NCBI GenBank assembly: GCA_002254765.1
Contig: NJDV01000067.1
Span: forward strand, 1-9,334
Reading direction: 5' to 3'
DNA: 9,334 nucleotides
Origin: Thermoplasmatales archaeon ex4484_36
GTDB lineage: Archaea; Thermoplasmatota; Penumbrarchaeia; Penumbrarchaeales; EX4484-36
In this document: in pieces, positions 1 through 7,025 of the stretch
Layout: each line of letters opens with the position of its first letter
Numbering within the stretch: position 1 is the first letter of the stretch
Made by a program: the position numbers and the translations under genes
Notes under the pieces: model-generated
Told to the model about the DNA's origin: nothing
Seen by the model: only the letters and a program-made list of their open reading frames with translations
The model's database searches: none

Positions 1-411
1 GTTATATACGGCGGAGGGGTCAGGAAGGAGGGGGGGAAGTACACCTTTGAGGTGACTTATAGGGACCCACAGGGAAGGGCCCCGGAGGGCGTCTACGTTG
101 TGATAGACGGGGAAGAGCACGAGATGGAGCTCGAAGGGGGGAACCTCTCAAGCGGGGCAACATACTCCCTCTCGATAGACCTGAAGGAGGGGGAGCACAG
201 CTATTACTTCAGGGTCCTTGGGCCGGAAGGCGAGCCCCTGGAGGCCACTGACAGTACCCCCTACAGCGAGGAGACCCAGGGGAGCCTACAGGTTGAGGGG
301 AAGAAAAGCGGGGCGCCCTATCTCCTTCTGGGAATAGCTGCCCTTGTGATAGCGGCCCTCATAGCCCTCCTGCTGCTTACGAGGTCCAAAGGCGAGGGAG
401 TGGAGGAGTAA
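1..411 (+). CDS. C-terminal part of a membrane-anchored surface protein with an Ig-like domain (5' end outside window)
   Basis: The reading frame is open from base 1, so the protein starts upstream of the window and only the last 136 residues are visible. An internal GTG at 52 could be mistaken for a start, but the frame continues before it. Visible residues about 12-95 look like one beta-sandwich repeat, with phrases such as YTFEVTYRDPQG, VYVVIDG and GEHSYYFRV, a pattern common in extracellular repeat domains of euryarchaeal surface proteins (family knowledge, not searched). After a short KKSGAP linker comes a hydrophobic segment of about 22 residues (around 105-127) rich in L, A and I, then a short charged tail starting TRSK. 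This is a typical C-terminal anchor with the bulk of the protein outside the cell. The function of the missing N-terminal part is unknown. It converges with the next gene, with 3 nt between the stops. Confidence 0.8.
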   Translation, partial: VIYGGGVRKEGGKYTFEVTYRDPQGRAPEGVYVVIDGEEHEMELEGGNLSSGATYSLSIDLKEGEHSYYFRVLGPEGEPLEATDSTPYSEETQGSLQVEGKKSGAPYLLLGIAALVIAALIALLLLTRSKGEGVEE

Positions 412-414
412 AAA

Positions 415-738
415 TCAGGTGATGTACCTCAGCGCCTCCCCCTTCACCTTTTTCTTTACCTCTTCCGCCTTCTTCTCGCTCCTTGTCAGAACGTCCACCA
501 GGAAGTCAGCAAAGATGTGGGGGTTCCTCCTGTTCAGGGCCCTTATGGTGTCCCAGAGCACCTCCCTATCCTGAGGTATTATGTCCTTCAGCATAGTTTC
601 AAGGCCCACAGCCACTATTGTAGCCACATACTCCTGAAGGTCGCTCTCCTCCTCCATAATGACGTCAAAGACCCTCTTGAACTGTATGAGCCTCTCGTAG
701 CCCTCATCATCCAGCTCAAAACATATCTTCTTTGCCAT
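415..738 (-). CDS. Unrecognised small cytoplasmic protein, 107 aa
   Basis: I do not recognise this protein. It begins MAKKICFELDDEGYERL, a short beta-like strand followed by a helix that faintly recalls the start of ribbon-helix-helix DNA-binding proteins, but the rest does not clearly match that fold, so I do not call it a regulator. The remainder is predicted mostly helical and acidic, with a hydrophobic middle (EYVATIVAVGLETMLKDI, about 41-58) and a highly charged, lysine/glutamate-rich end (about 87-101) that could be a short coiled coil. There is no signal peptide or membrane segment. ATG at 738 is the only good start. Its upstream region has a GGGGG tract rather than a classical SD, and a TATA-like element lies about 45 nt upstream. 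It is transcribed towards the surface-protein gene and has its own likely promoter. Confidence 0.6.
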   Translation of the reverse strand: MAKKICFELDDEGYERLIQFKRVFDVIMEEESDLQEYVATIVAVGLETMLKDIIPQDREVLWDTIRALNRRNPHIFADFLVDVLTRSEKKAEEVKKKVKGEALRYIT

Positions 739-778
739 AAGTTCTTCCCCCAGCGGAGATGGAAAAAACCCCCGGGGG

Positions 779-786
779 GATATAAC
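779..786 (-). promoter_or_regulatory. TATA-like box for the 107-aa gene
   Basis: On the minus strand this reads GTTATATC, preceded by an A-rich stretch (GAAAAT) that could serve as a BRE. A start of transcription about 25 nt downstream would fall near 755, giving a leader of roughly 17 nt before the ATG at 738. A perfect CCCCCGGGGG palindrome followed by six T lies between the box and the gene; its role, if any, is unclear. Confidence 0.45.
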
Positions 787-801
787 ATTTTCTAAACCAG
801 C

Positions 802-840
802 AAAAAAATTGAATAAAAAAGCGCCCGAGGAGGCTCGGGC
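802..840 (-). terminator. Hairpin plus T-tracts ending the ferredoxin transcript
   Basis: Just after the ferredoxin stop (851), a perfect 7-bp stem (823-829 with 834-840, arms GCCCGAG/CTCGGGC, loop of 4) is followed on the minus strand by six T, then ATTCAA, then seven T. Oligo-T tracts are the usual archaeal termination signal, and the adjoining stem makes this look like an intrinsic-style terminator. It separates the ferredoxin from the downstream 107-aa gene, which has its own promoter. Confidence 0.75.
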
Positions 841-850
841 CGATGCTCCT

Positions 851-1042
851 TCACTCCTCCACCGTTATGGAGCCGGTTGGGCAGGAATCCACCGCCTCCT
901 GAATGCAGGGGGCGTTGAGATCCGCTCCATCGATGACCTGGCTCTTTCCCTCATCGTCAGCTTCGAAGACCTCGGGGCAGAGAGAGATGCACACCCCGCA
1001 TGCGATGCAGGTATCCTTATTCACTACGACCTTCTTCACCAT
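851..1042 (-). CDS. Monocluster [4Fe-4S] ferredoxin, 63 aa
   Basis: Small soluble electron carrier. The motif CIACGVCISLCP places Cys12, Cys15 and Cys18 as cluster ligands, with Cys54 in SCPTG as the fourth. The two remaining cysteines, Cys22 and Cys46, sit where Thermotoga maritima-type ferredoxins form a disulfide in place of a second cluster, so a single [4Fe-4S] cluster is expected. The overall layout (basic N-terminus, acidic middle, ending TGSITVEE) also matches that type. The frame is open to 1072, but the start is set at ATG 1042 because a perfect AGGTGAT SD lies 4 nt before it and the protein then begins at the usual place. Its partner enzyme is not shown by the neighbours; the hydrogenase implied by the hyp genes or an oxidoreductase elsewhere is possible. 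It has its own TATA box and terminator, so it is probably monocistronic. Confidence 0.92.
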   Translation of the reverse strand: MVKKVVVNKDTCIACGVCISLCPEVFEADDEGKSQVIDGADLNAPCIQEAVDSCPTGSITVEE

Positions 1043-1046
1043 GGCA

Positions 1047-1053
1047 ATCACCT
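1047..1053 (-). promoter_or_regulatory. Ribosome binding site deciding the ferredoxin start
   Basis: The minus strand reads AGGTGAT, matching the archaeal anti-SD, 4 nt before ATG 1042. This rules in the shorter 63-residue form over the 73-residue form starting at 1072. Confidence 0.8.
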
Positions 1054-1071
1054 GCCCTTCTCTAAAGGGCA
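1053..1071. repeat. Small inverted repeat in the ferredoxin leader
   Basis: TGCCCTT (1053-1059) and AAGGGCA (1065-1071) form a perfect 7-bp stem with a 5-nt loop. It lies at or just after the expected ferredoxin transcription start and touches the SD, so it could be an operator or a leader hairpin limiting translation. No regulator is identified. Confidence 0.35.
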
Positions 1072-1090
1072 AAAGCAGAATGGCATAGCA

Positions 1091-1098
1091 TTATATTA
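1091..1098 (-). promoter_or_regulatory. TATA box of the ferredoxin gene
   Basis: The minus strand reads TAATATAA. A start about 25 nt downstream falls near 1068, leaving a leader of about 25 nt that contains the SD. Confidence 0.55.
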
Positions 1099-1126
1099 GC
1101 TTAATCATCCCTCCGTTTCCAAAAGA

Positions 1127-1168
1127 ATATAACGGAAGTTTCCTTTAGGGTTTACTGACTCAAGGAGG
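1127..1168 (+). promoter_or_regulatory. Promoter and SD of the aminotransferase gene
   Basis: ATATAA (1128-1133), preceded by CAAAAGA, resembles BRE plus TATA; transcription would start near 1153. AAGGAGG (1162-1168) is a strong SD placed 7 nt before GTG 1176. This intact signal points to GTG 1176 as the true start, although the frame opened there closes after 23 codons. Confidence 0.6.
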
Positions 1169-1175
1169 GATTTTC

Positions 1176-2416
1176 GTGAAGGCTCCAAACATCGTAGTAC
1201 CGCCGCCTGGCCCCAAGGCAAAGGAGTGGACGGAAACCTGTACATAGATTTCACCTCGGGGATTGGTGTGCTGAACACGGGCTTCAGCCACCCGGAGATA
1301 GTTAAGGCCGTGAAGGAGCAGGTAGAGAAACTGGTGCACTTCGCAGGGACGGATTTCTACTACAGGGTGCAGGTGGACCTTGCGGAGAAGCTCACACAGA
1401 TCACGCCGGGGGATTACGAGAAGAAGGTCTTCTTCACAAACTCCGGGACAGAATCTGTGGAGGCCGCCATAAAGCTGACCCGCTGGAGTACCCAGAGGAA
1501 GAGGTTCATAGCCTTCCTGGGTGCCTTCCACGGAAGGACCATGGGCTCGCTTTCCCTCACAGCTTCAAAGACCGTTCACCGCGCCAGGTTCTTCCCCACA
1601 ATGGAAGGTGTAACCCACATACCCTATGCTTACTGCTACCGCTGCCCCTACAGGCAGGAGTACCCCTCCTGTGGGATGTACTGCGCCAAGATCCTGGAGG
1701 AGCTCTACTTTGAGACAGCTGTTCCGCCGGAGGAGGTGGCGGCAATCTTCGTCGAGCCCGTCCAGGGCGAGGGGGGGTACATCGTCCCCCCCAAGGAGTT
1801 CATCCCGGAGCTGAAAAGAATAGCGGAGAGACACGGGATACTCCTGGTGGATGACGAGGTCCAGGCCGGCTTCGGAAGGACGGGCAAGTTCTTCGCCGTG
1901 GAGCATTACGGAGTCGTCCCCGACGTGATAACCACCGCCAAGGCCTTGGGCTCGGGCTACCCCATAGGGGCTATAATCTTCAGGAAGGAGCTTGACTTCG
2001 GAGTTCAGGGCGCCCACTCCAACACCTACGGCGGGAACCTGGTGGCATCAACGGCGGCTCTGAAGACCATTGAGGTTATCGAGAAGGAGAGGCTGGTGGA
2101 GCGCTCAAGGCGCCTGGGCGAGCTCATGCGAAAGAGGCTCATGGAGATGCAGGAGAAACACGAGCTAATTGGTGACGTCAGAGGGCTGGGCCTTATGCAG
2201 GCCACGGAGCTGGTGAAGGACCGGAGGACAAAGGAGTACGCCCCCAAGGAGCGGGAGATGGTGGTGGAGGAGGCCTTGAAAAGAGGGCTCATCCTCCTTC
2301 CAGCCGGAAGGTCTGCAATACGCTACATACCCCCGCTGGTCATAGAGGAGGAGCATTTAAACGCGGGCCTAGATGTGCTTGATGAGGCCTTCAGTGCGGT
2401 TGAGAAGAAGCTCTAG
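1176..2416 (+). pseudogene. Class III PLP aminotransferase (GABA/ornithine aminotransferase-like), N-terminal region deleted and frameshifted
   Basis: The long frame 1226-2416 (396 codons) encodes a fold-type I PLP enzyme that moves an amino group between an amino acid and a 2-oxoacid. Counted from codon 1226, visible features are TNSGTES (71-77, phosphate binding), FHGRT (101-105), DEVQAGFGRTG (210-220, with Asp210 for the pyridine nitrogen) and Lys239 in TTAKALGSGYP as the Schiff-base lysine. A cysteine-rich insert CYRCPYRQEYPSCGMYC (137-153) is typical of an archaeal subgroup annotated as 4-aminobutyrate or ornithine aminotransferase, some members of which are amino acid racemases, so the substrate is open. 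The expected N-terminus MKAPNIVVPPPGPKAKE is encoded from GTG 1176 behind a strong SD but in another frame, which stops at 1247. Family members carry about 30 further residues between that stretch and DGNLYIDF; these are absent. GTG 1226 has no spaced SD, so the product is probably not made normally unless this is an assembly fault. Confidence 0.85.
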
Positions 2417-4833
2417 AGGCCTTCTTCGGACTCCTCCTCCGGGGGGAGCCCCGCCCCCCCTCCCCCCCGTCTTTTTCTCAAAACATAAAGCACCGAAAGA
2501 GCCGCTACCACCCCCACCGCCCCTCCAACAATATATAAACCCCTGCTCTCTCCACCCCCCTTCCTCGTCTCCCCCGGCAGGACCGTCACGTTGAAGATTA
2601 TGTAGGAGTAGTTCTCCCCGTCGGTGACAGAGACCCTTATGGTGACCGTGCCGACGTCCTCTGGACCCGGAGTGAAGGTCAACCACCCCGTTTTCGGGTC
2701 CACTTTCACCCCGGGGGTGAGGGAGCGGAAGGTGAGCTCTGCTCCCTCCTCATCCCAGGCCTGTAGCTGGACTGTGATACTCTGACCCACCACCACCGTT
2801 CTTCCCCCCACGGGCTCCACCACCGGCGGGTCGTTCACCTCCCTGACCTCTATCACCAGCTCCATCTCTGAGACCCCACCCCTCGCGTCGGTTATGGTCA
2901 CTGTGCAGGAGTGTATCCCAACATCCTTCTGGCGCGCCACACCCTCAACCGTTCCATTGGGGTGGACCTCAAAGAAGTCCCCTTCGCCCAAGAAGCTGAA
3001 GGAGTCACCGTCAACATCTGTGGCGTGCAGCTCGAAGGAGAAGGGCTCGTCCTCCACCACCTCCACCGTCACCCTGCTCTGCTGGGGTGTGGGTGGATCG
3101 TTCACCTCCCTGACGTGAACGGTGACTGGCTTCACCGCATAAGAGATGCCATCGGTCACGTTGATCAGAAGGCTGAACTCACCCCACCAGTTCTCCGGCG
3201 GAGCTATCTCAAGCTCTCTTCCCTCCAGGCGTACCATCTCCGGCCGGTCCGTGCTGAAGGAGAAGAGGAGGTCAACGGTGGAGTTATCAGGGTCGGAGAC
3301 CCACTCAAGAAGGTCCACTGTGAGGGCGGTGTCCTCGTCCAGATAGAGGTCCCCGGGGGCGTCCGCCTCAAATTCCGGCGGATGGTTCACCTCCAGCCAG
3401 ACGCTTGCGAGTTCACTCCCCCTTGAGGGCTGATAGTACCTCCTCTCCGGGTCCACCTCCAGCCAGTATTCCCCGCTCTGGGGAGGAGAGAACTCCGTGG
3501 TGATATATTCGATCTGCATGGGCTGAATCTCCCCCTCAAAGACGCCCTCCAGAACTGCGATGCCCCCCTGGCGGGGGTTCCCGAGGTAGAGGATGTAGGA
3601 GACGTCTCCGGCAGTGTAGTTGCCGGAGTTCTTAAGCTGCCACATCAAGCGCACATCCGCCCCCTGGGGGACCACCGTGGAGGGGTGGGCGCTGTAGAAG
3701 GAGAGCACGAGAACGGGGTGGGATAGGTAGCAGGAGATCTCCGCCACGTTGTTGGACTCCGTGACCTCCTCCCCCAACATGCTTGCCTCCGCCCTGAGGT
3801 GCACTGGCCCTCCCTCCAGAGAGAGGTTCTCCCTCAGAGGTCTCTCCCAGACCTCCCCGGGGTCCAGATCCCCCAATTCAACGGTCATTAGCGCCTTGAA
3901 GAAGCCTCCCACCTCCCTCTTCAGGGTAACCTCCACCCCCTCCGCTTTGACCCCACCGATGTTGGAGACTCTTAAAGTGACGTCGTCCCTTGAAGCCTCA
4001 AATCTAACAGCCACATCTGCCCTCTTCCCCCCCACAGGGAGGGTCCCATTGGAGGGGTAGACCCTGCCCCCGCAGAGGGTGTAGTTGAGCACCCACCCCT
4101 CGGTGAGGTTGAGCGTCACGTTCGCATAACCACCGGAGCCCGTTGTGAAGACCCTGTAGTACTCATCGTTATACAGAACCACCCTCACCCCTTCAATGCC
4201 GCTTCCGGTGGCGTCAGTGACGCGGAAGGAGTAGAGGCCTTCGCCAGCGTAGAGGGGCGGGGCCCTCAAGCTGGCGAAGAGTGGTATATCCCTCCAGATC
4301 TCCACCTCCGGGTCGCCCAGAAGCACGTAGCCGTAGAGGTTCACGAGTATGAGCTGGGTGGGGTGACCTACCATCTTCTCCCTCACGTACCTCTCCTTCA
4401 AGGTGTAGAGCGCCTCCCCCGGGCGTGGAGTCTCGTAGAGGATGATCCTCATGAACTGCTCGTCAAGCCACCAGTTTCCGAAGGAGTCTGTCTGGGTTTC
4501 CAGCCTTGCAGATGTTCCCGTTGAGGATATGAGGGCAAGGAGCCCTCCCTGGGATGTGGTGACCAGCCTCTCAAGGTTCGTGTCATCTGTCTCCCAAAAC
4601 TTGGCGGAATCGCAGGTGGATGCGTACATCAGGGGGAGCATGTCCCCGTTCAGAAGGGTGTTGTAGTCGAAGTAGCCGAAGGGCTCATTCCAGATGAATC
4701 TCAGGCCGGTGGGGTCTCCGTAGTCGTTCAGAGCGTTGCCGTTGTAGCGGGCCTGTCCGATGAAGTTCACTATGGTGGCCCCGCTGTTGAATTGCTGGAG
4801 CATGTTCTGCCGATTGAGCTGGTCCACCTTCAT
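2413..4833 (-). pseudogene. Gingipain-like (C25) surface peptidase, 3' part: catalytic end, Ig/CARDB/cadherin-like repeats and membrane anchor
   Basis: This 806-codon frame continues the gene whose 5' part lies at 4823-5560, after a missing block and frame change. Residues 1-180 are the end of a C25-type peptidase domain: NSGATIVNFIG (16-26), the likely nucleophile Cys74 in YASTCDSAKF, and the closing VLLGDPEVEIW (170-180). The family's catalytic His in IGH is here Gln27 (codon CAG). Next come an Ig-like domain (about 185-275), CARDB-like adhesion domains (about 278-370 and 372-482) and three cadherin/Ig-like repeats joined by linkers such as EVNHPP (481-486) and REVNDPP (575-581, 664-670). 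A hydrophobic segment (about 766-786) followed by RKRR anchors the protein, with an acidic tail inside. Several N-x-S/T sites are present. There is no signal peptide or SD at ATG 4833, so it is unlikely to be an independent gene. Its stop overlaps the aminotransferase stop in a shared CTAG. Confidence 0.8.
2831..3114. repeat. Direct repeat of 17 bp marking tandem cadherin-like domains
   Basis: TCGTTCACCTCCCTGAC occurs exactly at 2831-2847 and 3098-3114, 267 bp apart (89 codons). It encodes, on the minus strand, the VREVND linker between consecutive extracellular repeats. A weaker relative lies near 3384-3395. The exact match suggests fairly recent domain duplication or strong codon conservation at the linker, and it could support recombination that changes repeat number. 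Confidence 0.75.
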
Positions 4834-5560
4834 ACGTGAGGAGCCTGCTCACCATTGTGCGCACCTCCCCGGGAGTGTTCACTGGAAAGCGCCCCACGCA
4901 GAGGTCAAAATCAAAATCGCCCTCCACATCGCCCGTTGAGAAGTTGTACTCGCCGTACCTGCCGTCGCCGTCAGTGTCCCAGTCGGAGTCGAGCCCCGCC
5001 CAGTAGATGTCGGAATAGTAGAAGTCGTCGTATGGATAGCCAGCGGTGGCCGCCCAGGTATACAGCTTCCTGGGCGGTATCACCTCGGAGTCCCCCACAA
5101 GAAGGAGGTACTTAAGGGAGGGGGAGTCTCTTCTCACCCTCTGCAGAGCCCTGTGGAGCTTCTCTCCAGAGTCCCTCCCCTCTGTCAGGTTATCCACCTC
5201 CTCCAGAGTGAGGTAGTAAGCCGGAACCCCCTTAAGCCACTTCCACTTCAGGAGCTTTAAGGTCTCTACCATAAAGGACTCCGGGCCAACAGCGAGATAG
5301 ACGGGCCCTACTTCCGGCATCCCTGCAGGGCAGGAGAGGTTATATCCTCCGGAAGTCCTTACAGCAATGCTCCCGTCACCCCTCACCGCCCCTACACCAC
5401 CCCCCCTCCCCTCCGCATCCAACTCAAGGTTTTTGGCAGTCCCACCGGTGACTGCCATCTCCCCGGGGAGGAGAAGTGCTATAAGGAGGGCACAGAAGAA
5501 CACTCTGCCGGAGGGCATGGTGTTTAAAAAGAGGGGTGGGGAGAAAAACCTTTTGGTCAT
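4685..5560 (-). pseudogene. Gingipain-like (C25) surface peptidase, 5' part: signal peptide and N-terminal half of the peptidase domain
   Basis: Residues 1 to about 246 (5560 down to about 4823) read as the start of a secreted C25-type cysteine peptidase; the remaining residues to 4685 are low-complexity shadow of the other frame. A hydrophobic run (VFFCALLIALLL, 20-31) is a signal peptide; translation may begin at ATG 5560 or at ATG 5518, which gives a shorter n-region, and neither has a clear SD. Family signs are YLAVGPESF (88-96), a WLKGVPAYYLTLEEV stretch (108-122), KYLLLVGDSEVIPPR (150-164), YYSDIYW (181-187), an acidic DTDGDGRYGE segment (195-204) likely to bind calcium, and CVGRFPVNTPGEV (221-233). 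The homology ends at LLTYEGG (240-246). In intact relatives several dozen residues separate this from the catalytic stretch, so a block is missing here along with a frame change. The role in intact relatives is extracellular or cell-surface proteolysis. Confidence 0.75.
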
Positions 5561-5567
5561 CTGTGAG

Positions 5568-5625
5568 TATAAAGGGGTGAAAAGGCCTCTCTGGATACCC
5601 CATTTTCAGAAAAGCATAAATAAAG
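5568..5625. promoter_or_regulatory. Divergent promoter region between peptidase gene and 44-aa ORF
   Basis: Two TATA-like elements lie here. GCATAAATAAAG (about 5614-5625), preceded by CAGAAAA, fits a plus-strand promoter starting near 5645, about 10 nt before ATG 5656; read on the minus strand (CTTTATTTATGC) it could instead serve the peptidase with ATG 5560. CCTTTATAC on the minus strand (5567-5575) would start transcription near 5545, favouring ATG 5518 for the peptidase. TATA symmetry prevents a firm assignment. Confidence 0.4.
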
Positions 5626-5655
5626 AATCTTCTATAGTTCCCTTCGGCGAGCACG

Positions 5656-5790
5656 ATGTCAAGGATATTCCTGGGGGAGAGCCGTATCATGAGGATTTTT
5701 ATGGCCACATACTATGTCAGGGACGTCTGCAGGGAGCAGGGGATAAGTTTGGATGGTGATGAATACCTCCTTGACATCTTTGAGGACTGA
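5656..5790 (+). CDS. Possible small protein of 44 aa, unrecognised
   Basis: ATG 5656 opens a 44-codon frame ending TGA at 5790, one base from the stop of the convergent dehydrogenase gene. The product begins MSRIFLGESRIMRIF and ends DEYLLDIFED: a basic, aliphatic N-terminal half with a likely helix (RIFMATYYVRDV) and an acidic end, containing one Cys (residue 25). An in-frame stop at 5635 bounds the frame. Support comes from a TATA-like element about 35 nt upstream, codon choice in line with the neighbours, and the absence of other use for this gap. Against it, there is no good SD, though a short leader could suffice in archaea. I assign no function. Confidence 0.5.
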   Translation: MSRIFLGESRIMRIFMATYYVRDVCREQGISLDGDEYLLDIFED

Positions 5791-5791
5791 T

Positions 5792-6913
5792 TCAGAGCTT
5801 CTCCGCTATGGCCTTTGCCATATCCAGCGTTGAGGCGTCCCCACCCATATCATACGTTCTTACCCTGCCCTCCCGAATCACCTCAGCCACAGCGCTCTCT
5901 ATCCGGCCGGCCATCTCCTTCTCCCCGAGGTAATCGAGCATGAGCTTGGACGCCAAGATGGTGGCTACAGGATTCACCTTATAGAGACCGGCGTACTTGG
6001 GTGCGGAACCGTGGGTGGGCTCAAACACACCGTAGTCATCTCCCATGTTAGCCGCTGAAGCGAAGCCTAGGCCTCCCACCAGTTGAGCAGCCAGGTCAGA
6101 TATCACATCCCCGAAGAGGTTGGAGGTGACCAGAACCTCATACCTCTCGGGGTTCTTTACCAGCCACATCGCCATAGCGTCAATGTTAGCCTCCTCAAGC
6201 TCAATATCAGAGAACTCCCTCCGGTGGATCTCTCTGGCTATCCTCACCATCAAACCGGAGGTCTCCCTCAGCACGTTCGGCTTCTCAACTACAGTGACCT
6301 TCTTCCTTCCCATCTCCCTTGCATAGCTGAAAGCCTTCCTTATGATCCTCTCAGCGCCCCTTCGAGTGATTATCCTTAATGTAATGGCCATATCCTCCGA
6401 GGGAATCTCTTTGAACGCCTCCATCTTGGGGTGGAGTCTTTCTAGAGTCTCCCTCAGCTCCCCTGGAACAGGGTGGAACTCCACGCCAGAGTACAGTCCC
6501 TCAGTATTCTCCCTGAAGACAACCACATCTATGTCGTCGCGGTAGTTCAGAGGGTTTCCGGGGAAGGCTCTGCAGGGTCTCATGTTGGCGTAGAGCTGGA
6601 AGAGCTGTCTTATGGCCACGATGGGGCTGTAGTAGACGTAGCCCTTACCCTGAAGCTCAGGGGAGAGCTCTTTGGCCGCCTCGTCCTTCGGCTTTGAGGT
6701 GATGGCCCCAAAGAGGCATGCGTCGGTCTCTTTCAGGAGCTTTATGGTCCTCTCCGGAAGGGGATTTCCCTCCTTTTTCCAGAACTCCCACCCCACATCC
6801 CCATACCTGTAATCAGCCTTAAATCCCACTTCGTCCAGGACCATCATGGCAGCCTCTATTACCTCCTTCCCTACACCGTCCCCCGGCAGAACCGCTATTT
6901 TATACCTTGTCAT
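5792..6913 (-). CDS. Isocitrate/3-isopropylmalate dehydrogenase family enzyme, 373 aa
   Basis: A full-length beta-decarboxylating dehydrogenase that oxidises a 2-hydroxy diacid and releases CO2 in a metal- and NAD(P)-dependent reaction. Visible features are the N-terminal VLPGDGVGKEV (8-18), the substrate-arginine region Arg102/Arg112/Arg134, Tyr141 in ENTEGLYSG, Lys211 in VVEKPNVL, and metal-binding Asp245, Asp269 and Asp273 in NIDAMAMW and NLFGDVISDLAAQ. The cofactor loop HGSAPKYAG (301-309) carries Lys-Tyr as in NADP-dependent isocitrate dehydrogenases, hinting at NADP. The substrate loop reads SPIVAIRQ (96-103), matching neither the SLNVALRQ of classical isocitrate enzymes nor typical leucine-pathway isopropylmalate enzymes, so isocitrate, isopropylmalate and homoisocitrate or related acids all remain possible. 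ATG 6913 fits the family start; the TATA position implies a very short leader. It converges with the 44-aa ORF and diverges from hypC. Confidence 0.9.
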   Translation of the reverse strand: MTRYKIAVLPGDGVGKEVIEAAMMVLDEVGFKADYRYGDVGWEFWKKEGNPLPERTIKLLKETDACLFGAITSKPKDEAAKELSPELQGKGYVYYSPIVAIRQLFQLYANMRPCRAFPGNPLNYRDDIDVVVFRENTEGLYSGVEFHPVPGELRETLERLHPKMEAFKEIPSEDMAITLRIITRRGAERIIRKAFSYAREMGRKKVTVVEKPNVLRETSGLMVRIAREIHRREFSDIELEEANIDAMAMWLVKNPERYEVLVTSNLFGDVISDLAAQLVGGLGFASAANMGDDYGVFEPTHGSAPKYAGLYKVNPVATILASKLMLDYLGEKEMAGRIESAVAEVIREGRVRTYDMGGDASTLDMAKAIAEKL

Positions 6914-6940
6914 GGTAGCACCGGCCCTGATATTTCCGCC

Positions 6941-6951
6941 ATATTAAAAAA
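6941..6951 (-). promoter_or_regulatory. TATA box of the dehydrogenase gene
   Basis: The minus strand reads TTTTTTAATAT. Transcription would start near 6920, only a few bases before ATG 6913, suggesting a nearly leaderless mRNA. Confidence 0.5.
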
Positions 6952-6980
6952 GATTTTCAGGATTGAGAGAGGGTTGGGGA

Positions 6981-6992
6981 TTAATATAAAAT
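6981..6992 (+). promoter_or_regulatory. TATA box of the hypCAD operon
   Basis: TTAATATAAAAT lies about 40 nt before ATG 7026, predicting a start near 7012 and a leader of about 14 nt. It is the only evident promoter before hypC, and the tight gene spacing implies one transcript for hypC, hypA and hypD. Confidence 0.6.
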
Positions 6993-7025
6993 ACACCTTG
7001 GGTTTAGGTGGGGTCAGTGAGAACA

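Noticed and set aside
764..780. CCCCCGGGGG palindrome beside six T as a terminator
   Set aside because: It has no loop, so it cannot form a hairpin as such, and it lies between a TATA-like box and a gene start rather than after a gene.
1565..2017. 150-codon minus-strand frame inside the aminotransferase
   Set aside because: It is antisense to strongly conserved PLP-enzyme motifs, and its translation resembles no protein.
2369..2686. Minus- and plus-strand frames over the end of the peptidase gene, rich in Gly, Pro and Arg
   Set aside because: These are shadows of the GC-rich anchor/tail region; composition is low-complexity and no start signal is present.
4685..4822. The last 45 or so codons of the peptidase 5' frame as a real C-terminus
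   Set aside because: The residues are Gln/Arg/His-rich shadow of the catalytic region encoded in the other frame, with no family similarity.
4685..4833. Programmed frameshift in the peptidase gene
   Set aside because: A ribosomal shift cannot supply the missing block of conserved residues, and no slippery sequence is apparent at the junction.
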